The notes: generated by a model not told the origin, from the sequence alone. A stretch of 64,000 nt of DNA from an uncultured Lachnospiraceae bacterium (GCA_902765725.1 CACXAT010000006.1:124001-188000), one strand, 5' to 3'. Counted from the first letter of the stretch, positions 34,876-44,089 are shown. Numbers and translations: made by a program.

Positions 34876-36231
34876 TTACTCGACCGCAAGGCCCTCGGAA
34901 CGGATCACTCTGACGACTGAATCCACCCACTTCTCACACTCTTCCAGTGTGGGAGCCTCTACCATGACACGCATCTTCGGCTCAGTTCCGCTCTCACGCA
35001 CCAGGATACGGCCGCTGTCGCCAAGGCCCTCTGCCGCAGCGTTCACCGCAGCCTTGACCTTTTCATTCTCCCTTGCCTGCTGCTTGTCATGGACAATTAC
35101 ATTCTTCAGGACCTGCGGGAAGATCTTCATCTCATCCGCCATCAGGGACAGCGGCATCTTCTTCTCAAGCATGGTCTGCATAACCATAAGAGAAGTCAGG
35201 ATGCCGTCTCCCGTGGTCGCATATTTTCCGAAGATGATATGTCCGCTCTGCTCACCGCCCAGCACATATCCGTTCGCCATCATGTTCTCGGCAACGTACT
35301 TGTCGCCGACCGGCGTCTGCTGGTACTTGAGGCCGTTTGCGTCGCAGGTCTTGTAGAAGCCGAGGTTTGTCATGACCGTCGTGACGATCATATCATGATC
35401 CAGGTTTCCGCACTCACGAAGATACTTGCCGCACAGATACATGATCTGGTCACCGTTTACGATCTTGCCGCGCTCGTCCACCGCGAGGCATCTGTCTGCG
35501 TCACCGTCATAGGCGAATCCCACATCCAGTCCGTTCTCCACAACGTACTTCTGGAGGGACTCCATATGGGTGGAACCGCAGTGATCGTTGATGTTGACGC
35601 CGTCCGGCTGGTTGTTGATCACGAAGGTCTTGGCACCCAGCGCCTCGAACACGGACTTTGCGATCATGCTGGAAGCACCGTTCGCACAGTCAAGGGCCAC
35701 TCTCTTGCCATTAAATGCACGGCTCGGGATGGTCATCAGATATCCGATGTAGCGGTTGCGGCCCGCGGAGTAATCGATCGAACGGCCGATCGCGTCCTCA
35801 GTGGCATAGGGAAGCTCCTCGATCAGTCCGTCGATGTACTCTTCTACCTTCTCCTCGATCTCCGGCTCGATCTTCTGTCCGTTGGCACGCATGATCTTGA
35901 TTCCATTATCATAGAAGGGATTATGGCTGGCAGAGATCATGATGCCGCAGTCAAATCCATCCATACGGCAGCAGTAGGATACCGACGGAGTCGTGGTGAC
36001 ATGGAGAAGATACGCATCCGCACCGGAACTGGTGAGACCTGCGCAGAGCGCATCCTCCAGCATGTAGCTGGATCTTCTTGTATCCTTGCCGATCACGATC
36101 CTTGCGCGGTGATCCTCATGATTTCTGCTGTAATACCATCCCAGGTATCTTCCTACTTTAAATGCCTTCTCGGCGGTCAGCTCTACATTCGCCTTGCCTC
36201 TGAAACCGTCTGTCCCAAAGTATTTTCCCAT
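34876..36231 (-). CDS. glmM: Phosphoglucosamine mutase
   Basis: Interconverts glucosamine 6-phosphate and 1-phosphate, leading to UDP-GlcNAc for peptidoglycan. 451 residues. Blocks: GKYFGTDGFRGKAN at the start, the phosphoserine loop ISASHNPFYDNGIKIM, metal-binding YDGDADRCLAVDE, and the substrate loop GGEQSGHIIFG with RESGTEPKMRVMVE at the end. The ATG at 36231 has AGAGAGG upstream; the open frame continues 11 codons further without family sequence. Own promoter at 36295-36323. Confidence 0.97.
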   Translation of the reverse strand: MGKYFGTDGFRGKANVELTAEKAFKVGRYLGWYYSRNHEDHRARIVIGKDTRRSSYMLEDALCAGLTSSGADAYLLHVTTTPSVSYCCRMDGFDCGIMISASHNPFYDNGIKIMRANGQKIEPEIEEKVEEYIDGLIEELPYATEDAIGRSIDYSAGRNRYIGYLMTIPSRAFNGKRVALDCANGASSMIAKSVFEALGAKTFVINNQPDGVNINDHCGSTHMESLQKYVVENGLDVGFAYDGDADRCLAVDERGKIVNGDQIMYLCGKYLRECGNLDHDMIVTTVMTNLGFYKTCDANGLKYQQTPVGDKYVAENMMANGYVLGGEQSGHIIFGKYATTGDGILTSLMVMQTMLEKKMPLSLMADEMKIFPQVLKNVIVHDKQQARENEKVKAAVNAAAEGLGDSGRILVRESGTEPKMRVMVEAPTLEECEKWVDSVVRVIRSEGLAVE

Positions 36232-36294
36232 AATAATTCCTCTCTCTGCTGACTTCCAGTACATTCATAAAAGACTTTCCATACATCCTTCCGT

Positions 36295-36323
36295 ATGATA
36301 TTTGCAATCTTCATGCACGTCAA
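36295..36323 (-). promoter_or_regulatory. SigA-type promoter for glmM
   Basis: Minus strand TTGACG, 17 bp, TATCAT, just after the stop codon of the AlaX-type gene, about 64 bp upstream of glmM. Confidence 0.72.
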
Positions 36324-36333
36324 GTCACAATTC

Positions 36334-37527
36334 TCAAACAGACTCTATTATAATACCTTCTGCCTTTTCTGAAAAATAATTTATTATACTTTCGCGGTAT
36401 GCTGACACGGATCCCTGCAGGAAATAAGGTCTGCCGCCGCCTTTTCCGGAAAGCGCCCCATTCATATCCTTCACAAACTCCTTCAGATCTCCGTCCGTCT
36501 GTCCGACAGCGTATTTATACCCCTCCTCGTCATTTCCGGCAAATGAGAACACTCTGGAGGGTGTCTCTTCCATGACTCTGGCCGTAAGCTTCTGGACAAG
36601 GACGCTTGTATAATGATCCGCAAAGAGCAGCACGTCGCCCTTGCCGGCAAGCTCCTTCGCCTTCTGCTCGATCTGCTCATAATAAAGACCGATGATGCGG
36701 CCCTTGAGCTGATTCTGGTCCTCGGCCAGTTTCCTGACAGCAGGAGCGATCTGCGGCATCTGGCTGCTCAGGAGCACAGAGACCTGACGGCCCTGGTCAA
36801 ACAGCTGGGTCATGTACTCATAGGCCCAGCGCCCGCACATCAGCTCCATGCGCACCCCGCCCTTGAATCTCACATGGGAGACAATGCGGATGGGGCCGAT
36901 CTCTCCTGTATGCGATACATGAGTTCCGCAGCAGGCGCACACATCAGCACCGGGGATCGAAACGACCCTGATCTCCCCGTGCAGCTCCTTCTTGCTTCGA
37001 AACTCTATGTTCTCCGCTTCCTCCTCGGTATAGAGATCCGTGCGGACCGGTACATTCTCCCAGACGATCTCATTGGCCCGCCTCTCGATCTGCCGAAGCT
37101 CCTCCTCTGTGATCTCCCCGTCCAGATCGATGGTCATCCGGTCTGCGCTCATATGGAAGCCGACATTGTTGTAGCCAAAACGGCTGTGGATCAGGCCGCT
37201 GATGACATGCTCTCCGGAATGATTCTGCATCCTGTCAAACCGGTACTGCCAGTCCAGCGTCCCATGAACCCTGCTTCCTGCCTCGAGAGGACCGCTGCAC
37301 ACAAGCACCACATCATCGCCTCTCTCCCGGGTATCCAGAACCTCCACCATCCTGCCGGTATCTGACTGCGTAAGGGTTCCCCTGTCTCCGCTCTGACCGC
37401 CGCCTTCAGGGAAGAAAGCGCTCGCGTCCGGTATGATCTCCCAGCAGCCGTCCGCCTGTCTGCAGTCCGCAACCACTGCGTCAAATTCCTTCAGATATAC
37501 ATCCTCGTAATATAATCTGCGCGTCAT
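36334..37527 (-). CDS. Alanyl-tRNA editing protein, AlaX long form
   Basis: A 397-residue free-standing editing enzyme that hydrolyses mischarged tRNA-Ala (with Ser or Gly). The N-terminal domain resembles AlaRS editing modules: FFPEGGGQSGDRG, the zinc motif part one NHSGEHVISG (HxxxH), and part two CACCGTHVSHTGEIG (C-x3-H). A DHHA1-like C-terminal domain follows, with FAGNDEEGYKYAVG and the Gly-rich SGKGGGRPYFLQG. No aminoacylation domain is present. It has its own promoter, back to back with the HAD gene. Confidence 0.9.
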   Translation of the reverse strand: MTRRLYYEDVYLKEFDAVVADCRQADGCWEIIPDASAFFPEGGGQSGDRGTLTQSDTGRMVEVLDTRERGDDVVLVCSGPLEAGSRVHGTLDWQYRFDRMQNHSGEHVISGLIHSRFGYNNVGFHMSADRMTIDLDGEITEEELRQIERRANEIVWENVPVRTDLYTEEEAENIEFRSKKELHGEIRVVSIPGADVCACCGTHVSHTGEIGPIRIVSHVRFKGGVRMELMCGRWAYEYMTQLFDQGRQVSVLLSSQMPQIAPAVRKLAEDQNQLKGRIIGLYYEQIEQKAKELAGKGDVLLFADHYTSVLVQKLTARVMEETPSRVFSFAGNDEEGYKYAVGQTDGDLKEFVKDMNGALSGKGGGRPYFLQGSVSAYRESIINYFSEKAEGIIIESV

Positions 37528-37611
37528 GATCTTCTCTGTGCCTCACTATTCTGATAACAGTTTTAATCTCTTTTTCGATTTCTTTATCGATTTCATTTTT
37601 GATTTTCATCA

Positions 37612-37663
37612 AGTATATCCGCTGTGTGGTCCATTGACAAGTTCTGATCAATCCCCCTATACT
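37612..37663. promoter_or_regulatory. Divergent promoters with overlapping -35 boxes
   Basis: Plus strand: TTGACA (37634-37639), 18 bp, TATACT (37658-37663) for the HAD phosphatase. Minus strand: TTGTCA (37635-37640), 17 bp, TATACT (37612-37617) for the AlaX-type gene. The two -35 boxes occupy the same 7 bp, so RNA polymerase cannot sit on both. Confidence 0.8.
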
Positions 37664-37724
37664 GAGGCAGCATCGACAAAGAACCGCCGCGCTCAGGAGC
37701 GGCCCTCATGTAAGGAATCAGCAT

Positions 37725-38561
37725 ATGAAAACTACCCAAAGCCGAATGATCCTGTTCACCGATATAGATGATACTCTCGTAAACACGGACAAATCACTGA
37801 GCCAGGAGAATCTTGTCGCCCTTGAGCGCTTTCTGGAGATGGACAATATCATCTCCATCTCCACAGGCAGGGCCCTGAAGGGTGCGGCCGGCCTGCTGAG
37901 AAGCCTTGACCTCTACGGAAGAAAGAACGTGCTGATCACCAGCTACAACGGAGGCCTTGTCTACGATACGCACAGCGAAGAAGTACTCCTCAAGAAAACA
38001 ATCCCGCTCAGCCTCATGTACCGTGCCTTTGATCTGGCAAATGAATTCGGCATCCACATCCAGGCCTATACGGATGAGGCCGTTGTCTCCCAGACCGACA
38101 ACCATCATCTTCGCAAATACCTGTCCATCCAGAAGCTGGATGTTATCTTCACCAGTGATATCCGCGCCTTCACCATGGAGCCTTCTGTCAAGCTGCTGTG
38201 CCTGGACTATGACGATCCGTCCCGCATCATCCGGTTCAGGGAGATTTTTGAAGCTGCGTTCGCGGGCGAGCTGGACTGCTTTACCTCCAATCCAAACCTG
38301 CTGGAGATCGTACCGCCCGGAGTCAACAAGGGCGCGGCGCTTCATTTTCTTGCAGATTATTATCAGATCCCCATCGAGAACACCATCTCGGCCGGGGATG
38401 CGGAAAATGACCTCACCATGATCCAGGCTGCCGGCACAGGCTGCGCCGTGAAGAACGCGGTGGACGCACTTAAGAAGGAAGCCGATTACATCACCGAGCG
38501 GGATAACAATCACGCGGCAGTCGCAGAGATCCTTGACCGATTCTGCTTCAGCAGAGCGTAA
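37725..38561 (+). CDS. Cof-type HAD phosphatase
   Basis: A 278-residue HAD hydrolase of the Cof/type IIB group, acting on small phosphorylated metabolites (sugar phosphates or flavin-related). Motif I is LFTDIDDTLVNTD (nucleophile DxD), motif II SISTGRAL, the Lys of motif III lies in the VNKGAALHFLAD block, and motif IV SAGDAENDLTMIQAAG. The cap lies between about 85 and 190. The substrate is unknown. The ATG has AAGGA 8 nt upstream. Confidence 0.9.
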   Translation: MKTTQSRMILFTDIDDTLVNTDKSLSQENLVALERFLEMDNIISISTGRALKGAAGLLRSLDLYGRKNVLITSYNGGLVYDTHSEEVLLKKTIPLSLMYRAFDLANEFGIHIQAYTDEAVVSQTDNHHLRKYLSIQKLDVIFTSDIRAFTMEPSVKLLCLDYDDPSRIIRFREIFEAAFAGELDCFTSNPNLLEIVPPGVNKGAALHFLADYYQIPIENTISAGDAENDLTMIQAAGTGCAVKNAVDALKKEADYITERDNNHAAVAEILDRFCFSRA

Positions 38562-38578
38562 CCTCTCAATACTCCTGT

Positions 38579-38644
38579 AAAAAAAGCCCCTGCACCCTCA
38601 GCTCTGATCTTATTTACAGAGCCTTCGGTACAGGGGCGTTCTTT
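38579..38644. terminator. Bidirectional terminator with a nested hairpin
   Basis: The outer stem gcccctg/caggggc (38586-38592 with 38631-38637) encloses an inner hairpin gctctg/cagagc. It is flanked by a run of As on the left and gttctttac on the right, and serves the plus-strand HAD gene and the convergent surface protein gene. Confidence 0.8.
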
Positions 38645-38652
38645 ACGTCATA

Positions 38653-41600
38653 TCATCTTTTTCTTCTTCTGATCAGTACCACGATCACCGCAATGATCGC
38701 TGCCAGGGCAGCTGCTCCGACTGCGGCAAACAGCCCAAGCGGAGTCGAGTCGCCGGTATTGACTGACATGGCGGTTACAATATGGAAAGTCACAGACTTG
38801 GTAACCGTCGTTCCGTCCGCGTACCAGCCGCTTCCATCATAAACCTCCTTCGCGTAGGTGACAGTAAGTGTGTAATCACCAGCCGCGTTGATCGCCATGG
38901 AAGTCGTATAGGGTGAGCTGGACCAGGAGCCGTTTACTCCGCCGATCTGGTAGCCTGTGGGCTTATAGCGGTAATCTCCGGGATTTCTTCCCGCTTCCTC
39001 CATCCCGGCTCCCGAAGCCGTGAAGGTAAGGGTCGATCCCTTCAGGTATTCCTTGCCATTCTCAAGTCCTGTGATCGCATTATTCGCAGGATCCGGACCA
39101 TTGACATAGGTGGCCTTCACCACCGCATCCGAAGCCGGCATGATAAAGGATCCATAGTAGCTGGAAGCGTCATCGAATACGACACCGCCACTCTGCACGA
39201 CCCAGCAGTCGAATTCCTTGCCCGTTTCCGGATAGTTGGCTGTTACATCAACGTAATCTCCGTTTTTGAAGGATCCGGAACCGCTTCCGTTCTTCACTGT
39301 CAGCGCATAACTGACCGGCGTATAGTTCGCGGTTACCGTCGCGTTCGCGGCACCCATCGTGAACGTAGTCTGGGCGCTTGCCTGATCGACTACGCTTCCG
39401 GAACCGGAAACCGTCCAGGATGAGAATGCGTATCCTGCTGCCGGAGCGTTTGCCTTCAGTACTGCAGTCTGTCCTTCCTTCAGGGAAGCAAGATCTGCAG
39501 AGCCGGACACGACCGTCAGAGTGTATACGGGAGCCTGCGTCTCAGACTGGGATTCGGGAGTCGTCTCAGACTGGGATTCCGGAGTCGTCTCAGACTGAGA
39601 TTCCGACTGCGTCTGCTGAGGATCTTCTCCCTGACCTTCCATCTGCTGGGGATTCGTTTCCTGGCTCTCCGGCTGCTGGGGCTCCGTTCCCTGGCTCTCC
39701 GGCTGCTGGGGATTCGTTTCCTGGCTCTCCGGCTGCTGAGGATTCGTTTCCTGGGTCTCCGGCTGCTGGGGTTCTTCCGCGGCAGCGAATACCGGCTCTA
39801 CCGTAACACTCTCGCTGACCTTGACCTCAAGAACCTCTTTTGTGATATCGGAAGTCTCTACCTCACCTTCACTGGTGATGTTCCACTTCTCAAATACCTG
39901 TCCCTCAGGAGCTTCATTCGATACGACCGTAACCGTCTCGCCCTGCGCGACCGTGACAGATACGGATCCGTCTTCATTTACTACGGTTTCATCACTCTGG
40001 ATCGAAGCATTCTGTGCGGTGAGCACTTCGGCAGGAGCTTCTGTCTGTACCTCGACCGGGGTCTCTGCCGGTACTTCAGCGGGCGTCTCCGGCTGCGCTT
40101 CCGTCTCCATCCTGTACTGGGCAGTAAGGGTCACAGCGTTCGCCGGCATCGTAATCGTAACCGCGGCCTGGCTGCGCTCTTCTTCACTCATCTCGATACC
40201 GTCTGCTGTCCAGCCGGTAAACACAAGTCCGCTCTTTTGTGCGGCCGAGACTGTGACCACAGTTCCCTCTTCTACATGAGTCAGATCGAGATCTGTGTCG
40301 ACAGTTCCGTCGATGATCATCAGCTCGCTGGCTGTTTTCTGCGGCTCTGCATAGATGGCATTGATGTTGATCACCTTATTCTCTGTCAGAGCGACAGAAG
40401 GATCGAATCTCAGAACTGCGGTGGCACTGTCCGCACCGTCGATGATAACTGCATCGGAATCGGCCTCCCACTTTGAAAATACAAGGCCTTCCGGATTGTT
40501 CGAAGCGGTTCTGATCTCTTCGCTGAAATCTCCGCCGGAGTACAGATAGTATCCGGTCGATGCACCATTCCATTCAGGATCAATATAGTTTACATAGATT
40601 TCATAAGAATACTGCACGGGAGCCGGCTGTGCCGGATCCGTTATGATCCCTGCGTCTGCATTGAGTTCCGCATCCAGTCCGCTGTCAGCTGAGCCATCGA
40701 TCCCGATGATGCCGGCTCCGTCTGCCGCATTCGGATCAACCGCGTTCGGATCGACTACGTTCGGATCGACTGCGTTGGGATCTGCTGCATTCGGATCGAC
40801 TGCATTCGGATCGACTGCAGGCTCCTGGGCTGCTGCGCCGAATACCGGAACGAATACCAGATGATCATTGAGTCCGTTTACGGTTATATACAGTCTGCCG
40901 CCTGCCGCGTTCACTGCGTCTGCGCCAAGCGAAGCGGGACCTGTCAGTTCCGGGATCCCCAGCTGCGGGATCTGATCATCCTGGACCTTTGCCATGGATC
41001 CGTCCGGCTGCAGCGTATACACGGACCATCCCGTAAATGTGAGGGACGGATCTGCCGGTGCGCTGTAAGTCAGATAAACGGGTGTTCCGTTCGGATACGC
41101 CGCTGCGTCGATGTCTGCGGCGGAAACCGACTGGGGAATGCCTGCGTCATCCGTATAGTAGTATGTCTGATCTCCCCTGAGGAAATATCCTGTATCCCTG
41201 AGTGAGTAACCGGTATAGGGGTCGGTGGCATCTGTACCGGATGCGCCGTATGCAGTCTCAACGATCCCGCCGTATGTCTCAAGAACATACTTTGTGTCCG
41301 TGATCGTAACCGGATTGCCGGCTTCGTCGAGTATCGGGTTTCCCGCCTCATCCGTCTGCTGGATCCCCGTATCAACAGGCATCGATGTTACAGCATAGAC
41401 TCTTCCGGTCTTGTTGACCCAGCAGGGGGTCCCGTCATCCAGTGCGTCTGAGAGTCCTTCCGCCGCTCCCGCGTTCAGATTATCCAGTCCGAGATAAACT
41501 TCCGTGTTCGCGATCTTATCTCCCGGATAGATCTTCGTAGTAACGGTCATACCGTCCTCTGCAACAGAAAAACCCTGTCCGCTGGCAAGAGAGACGTCAT

Positions 41601-41691
41601 AAACAGCCGGATCTGCCATCGTCGTCATCGTCAGGCAGGCCGCCATGCAGCATGCTGTTACCAGTCCTGTTAATCGTCTGTTACTCTTCAT
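38653..41691 (-). CDS. Large repeat-rich surface protein with sorting-type C-terminus
   Basis: A 1012-residue exported protein. A signal peptide (about 1-27, ending TTMADPAV) opens it. Several InlB B-repeat-like (beta-grasp) domains follow, recognisable by FSKWE, FTGWT, FEKWN, FSSWT and FDCWV turns each followed by an AxYA/Y-type strand. Between them lie low-complexity tracts: DPNA repeats (about 290-325), PQQPESQETN repeats (about 635-690) and SETTPESQ repeats. The C-terminus has a VNTGDSTP signal, a membrane helix and RRRKR, as in sortase substrates of this group, so it is probably anchored to the cell wall. The start ATG at 41691 has AGAGGGG 8 nt upstream. Adhesion is the likely role. Confidence 0.88.
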   Translation of the reverse strand: MKSNRRLTGLVTACCMAACLTMTTMADPAVYDVSLASGQGFSVAEDGMTVTTKIYPGDKIANTEVYLGLDNLNAGAAEGLSDALDDGTPCWVNKTGRVYAVTSMPVDTGIQQTDEAGNPILDEAGNPVTITDTKYVLETYGGIVETAYGASGTDATDPYTGYSLRDTGYFLRGDQTYYYTDDAGIPQSVSAADIDAAAYPNGTPVYLTYSAPADPSLTFTGWSVYTLQPDGSMAKVQDDQIPQLGIPELTGPASLGADAVNAAGGRLYITVNGLNDHLVFVPVFGAAAQEPAVDPNAVDPNAADPNAVDPNVVDPNAVDPNAADGAGIIGIDGSADSGLDAELNADAGIITDPAQPAPVQYSYEIYVNYIDPEWNGASTGYYLYSGGDFSEEIRTASNNPEGLVFSKWEADSDAVIIDGADSATAVLRFDPSVALTENKVININAIYAEPQKTASELMIIDGTVDTDLDLTHVEEGTVVTVSAAQKSGLVFTGWTADGIEMSEEERSQAAVTITMPANAVTLTAQYRMETEAQPETPAEVPAETPVEVQTEAPAEVLTAQNASIQSDETVVNEDGSVSVTVAQGETVTVVSNEAPEGQVFEKWNITSEGEVETSDITKEVLEVKVSESVTVEPVFAAAEEPQQPETQETNPQQPESQETNPQQPESQGTEPQQPESQETNPQQMEGQGEDPQQTQSESQSETTPESQSETTPESQSETQAPVYTLTVVSGSADLASLKEGQTAVLKANAPAAGYAFSSWTVSGSGSVVDQASAQTTFTMGAANATVTANYTPVSYALTVKNGSGSGSFKNGDYVDVTANYPETGKEFDCWVVQSGGVVFDDASSYYGSFIMPASDAVVKATYVNGPDPANNAITGLENGKEYLKGSTLTFTASGAGMEEAGRNPGDYRYKPTGYQIGGVNGSWSSSPYTTSMAINAAGDYTLTVTYAKEVYDGSGWYADGTTVTKSVTFHIVTAMSVNTGDSTPLGLFAAVGAAALAAIIAVIVVLIRRRKR
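39534..39777. repeat. Two 30 bp tandem repeat tracts inside the surface protein gene
   Basis: At 39641-39777, about 4.5 copies of a 30 bp unit encode PESQETNPQQ. At about 39534-39612, about 2.5 copies of another 30 bp unit encode ESQSETTP. Copies differ by only a few bases, so copy number can change by slippage while keeping the frame. Confidence 0.85.
40727..40818. repeat. 15 bp tandem repeats encoding DPNA(V/A) in the surface protein gene
   Basis: About six near-identical copies of a 15 bp unit (consensus gcgttcggatcgact) encode alternating DPNAV and DPNAA. The phase matches the reading frame. Confidence 0.88.
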
Positions 41692-41847
41692 AAAAACATC
41701 CCCTCTTCTGTCAAATGTCCCTGCCTGTCTTTTCCCCCCAGGCAATAATAGACACTTTGAGTGTTTTCGATATCTGAATCATATCACCCGCGGGTACTGG
41801 TTTCACCTTGAATCCCCGAAAGTAATTGTGAAGAGTTTCTTAACTTA

Positions 41848-41884
41848 CAAAAAGAAGGTCCCGCACCTGTCACGGTACGGGACC
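41848..41884 (-). terminator. Terminator after RNase P RNA
   Basis: On the minus strand the hairpin GGTCCCGTACC/GGTGCGGGACC is followed by TTCTTTTT, directly after the 3' end of rnpB. The next 156 bp to the surface protein start hold only a short ACACT/AGTGT dyad near 41755 and no convincing promoter. Confidence 0.88.
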
Positions 41885-41890
41885 TCATAG

Positions 41891-42260
41891 TATAAGCGGG
41901 ACGATAAGCCGGGTTATGTCGTGGACGGCCATCTATCCAGACCGGCTGTTGCCAGCCGGCTCAAGCAACCTACCTGGAACTGACGGGCAGCCATATGTTC
42001 CTGTGCGGTCTTGCTTCGGATGGGGTTTACATATGCCCCGTCCGTTACCGGACGGGCGGTAGTCTCTTACACTGCCCTTCCACCCTTACCCGCGGAAATG
42101 AACACGCTGACGCGCATCCATCCCCGGGCGGTACATTTCTGTTGCACTATCCCTGGAGTCACCTCCGCCGGACGTTATCCGGCATCCTGCCCTGTGAAGC
42201 CCGGACTTTCCTCTCCCGGACCCTTTCGTCTGTCCGGCAGCGGCCGTCTGTCCCACTTAC
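41891..42260 (-). ncRNA. rnpB: RNase P RNA
   Basis: The catalytic RNA that trims the 5' ends of tRNA precursors. Read on the minus strand it begins about GTAAGTGGGACAG, carries the hallmark GAGGAAAGTCCGGGCT (P4 region, first strand) about 45 nt in, continues with GCCGGATAACGTCCGGCGG, and ends AACCCGGCTTATCGTCC, which closes P2 and P4 pairings. Length is about 370 nt. A promoter lies at 42268-42296 and a terminator follows at 41848-41884. The ends are judged by eye and may be off by a few bases; structural class not decided. Confidence 0.93.
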
Positions 42261-42267
42261 GTGCGAT

Positions 42268-42296
42268 AATCTATCACACTCCTGCTGCCGTTTCAA
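42268..42296 (-). promoter_or_regulatory. Putative promoter of rnpB
   Basis: Minus strand TTGAAA, 17 bp, TAGATT. The predicted transcription start (about 42261) coincides with the 5' end of the RNase P RNA. The -35 lies just after the nucleoside kinase stop. Confidence 0.6.
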
Positions 42297-42308
42297 GAGC
42301 AGCATGGA

Positions 42309-43985
42309 TCACAGATCAAATGTACCTCCGCCTATGAACTCTTTCACCAGAGAATTCTTCGGTATCTCATCCGGCGGGATCGGCAGGAAATAATCCAGGA
42401 ACTTCAGCAGTCTCTTTGCCTCCTCCCATTCAGGGCAGTCCTTCGGAACTGCGTACAGCACGGGAAGCGCATAGGTCTTAAGGACCGCCAGCTCATAGAT
42501 CAGTGCCGAGTTGAACATCACGTCCGCGCTCTCCTGGAAGGGGAATATGTACTGCTCCTCACCCTTGCGGACGCTCCACCACATATTGATGGTATTGCGC
42601 GCACTGTGCCCTCTGGTCCTCTGGTCTCTGACGATCCTTCGAAGGAGCCGTCCGTCCGTGGTCGGGATCCGGTTGTGCTCGTCAATATTGAGCTGTGTCA
42701 GGGCTGAGATGTAGATCTTGTATTTATTTTCAGCAGGGATCTTATAGGACAGTTCGTCATTCAGCCCGTGGATTCCTTCGACCACCAGCACGTCCTTCTC
42801 CCCGAGCCGCAGGGTCTTGCCCTTGTATTCTCTCTCGCCGCTGATGAAATTATAGGTCGGCAGCTTAACTTCCTCGCCTGCAAGAAGGCCTGTCAGGTCC
42901 TTGTTGAACTGCTCCACGTCGATCGCGCTGAGGCACTCGTAGTCGTAGGATCCGTCCGGGTTCCTGGGCGTATCCACCCTGTTGACAAAGTAATCGTCCA
43001 TGGCCAGCGGATGCGGCTTCAGCCCGTGACAGGACAGCTGGATGGACAGCCTGTGGCTGAAGGTGGTCTTGCCGGAAGAGGACGGTCCCGCGATCAGAAC
43101 GATGCGTACGGTCCTGCGGTCTGCGATCTCCTGGGCGATGTCCGCGATCTTCTTCTCCTGCAGTGCCTCCTGCATAAGGATGAGGTCCTTGGTCTTCCCC
43201 TGGGTGATCAGGTCATTCAGGTCTCCGACCGTATCGATCTCCAGCGTTTCTCCCCAAAGTCTGGAGGAATTCTGCACCTCAAACAGCTTCTGAACAGGGG
43301 CGAAGGCCGGCAGACGATCCGGATTCTTCGCGGTCGGGAACAGCAGGACGAATCCGTCCTCGTACAGCTTCAGATCAAACTGCTGCAGAAGGGATGTGTT
43401 GCTGACCATATAGCCGTAGAAATAATCCATATACCCGTCGAGGGAGTATACGTTGGTCCTGGATCCCATCCTGTAGCGGAACAGCTTCGCCTTGTCTTCC
43501 ATTCTGTAGCGGCGGAACACGGAGATCGCGTCTCCCGTATCCATACCGGTTTTCTCGATGGGGATCGCCCGGTCGCGCAGACTCTTCATTTCCGCAAGGA
43601 CCTGGTCCAGCAGCTCCTGCGTCAGGGATATGTCCGATCCGCTCATGGTACAGAACAGTCCGTTCGAAACCGCAAACCGGATCCAGATATGCGTATCTCC
43701 TGAGTGGATCACCTTGCTGAACGCCCTCAGCATCATCAGGCACAGGCTTCTCTGATAGGTGTCCCTTCCCGCATTATCCTGCAGCGTCAGGAATTCAAGG
43801 CTGCAGTCCTCGTCAGCCTCCTTCTGAAGCTCTCTCAGTTCATTTCCATCCCTGCGGACAAGCAGGATCGGATAAGGGATCTTCTCCTGAAATGAATCAG
43901 CGATCTCCTGGTATCTTGTGCCTGCAGGAAAAGCTCTCTCCTCCCCACACGCTTTTATCGTTATCATTCTCTTCTGATCGTTCAT
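42309..43985 (-). CDS. Nucleoside (uridine-type) kinase with TGS and ThrRS-like N-terminal part
   Basis: A 558-residue cytoplasmic protein. Residues about 5-70 form a TGS-like ubiquitin-fold domain, about 75-240 resemble the second editing-like domain of threonyl-tRNA synthetase (HSGDTHIWIRFAVSNG), and 285-500 are a uridine kinase domain with P-loop IAGPSSSGKTTFSHRL, the DDYFVNRVDTP lid motif and VVEGIHGLND. Such fusions are common in Clostridia and presumably salvage nucleosides. The frame stays open to 44108, but the ATG at 43985 has AAGGGGG 6 nt upstream and lies after the promoter. Confidence 0.93.
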   Translation of the reverse strand: MNDQKRMITIKACGEERAFPAGTRYQEIADSFQEKIPYPILLVRRDGNELRELQKEADEDCSLEFLTLQDNAGRDTYQRSLCLMMLRAFSKVIHSGDTHIWIRFAVSNGLFCTMSGSDISLTQELLDQVLAEMKSLRDRAIPIEKTGMDTGDAISVFRRYRMEDKAKLFRYRMGSRTNVYSLDGYMDYFYGYMVSNTSLLQQFDLKLYEDGFVLLFPTAKNPDRLPAFAPVQKLFEVQNSSRLWGETLEIDTVGDLNDLITQGKTKDLILMQEALQEKKIADIAQEIADRRTVRIVLIAGPSSSGKTTFSHRLSIQLSCHGLKPHPLAMDDYFVNRVDTPRNPDGSYDYECLSAIDVEQFNKDLTGLLAGEEVKLPTYNFISGEREYKGKTLRLGEKDVLVVEGIHGLNDELSYKIPAENKYKIYISALTQLNIDEHNRIPTTDGRLLRRIVRDQRTRGHSARNTINMWWSVRKGEEQYIFPFQESADVMFNSALIYELAVLKTYALPVLYAVPKDCPEWEEAKRLLKFLDYFLPIPPDEIPKNSLVKEFIGGGTFDL

Positions 43986-44037
43986 ATATTCCCCCTTGCC
44001 TGGCAGATACCAACATTGTGCAAACAAGTTTGAAAAA

Positions 44038-44089
44038 ATTATACATAAGAAAAAGTCTTCTTGCAAGTTTGCCGATGCTTTGATATACT
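44038..44089. promoter_or_regulatory. Divergent promoters sharing one palindromic -35 box
   Basis: The hexamer TTGCAA at 44061-44066 is its own complement. To the right, 17 bp away, is TATACT (44084-44089) for tRNA-Ala on the plus strand; to the left, 17 bp away, is TATAAT (44038-44043 on the minus strand) for the nucleoside kinase. Both promoters thus use the very same -35 base pairs. Confidence 0.82.

Noticed and set aside
39534..40818. Short regular repeats that could suggest a CRISPR array
   Set aside because: The units are contiguous without unique spacers, are in frame and encode low-complexity protein.
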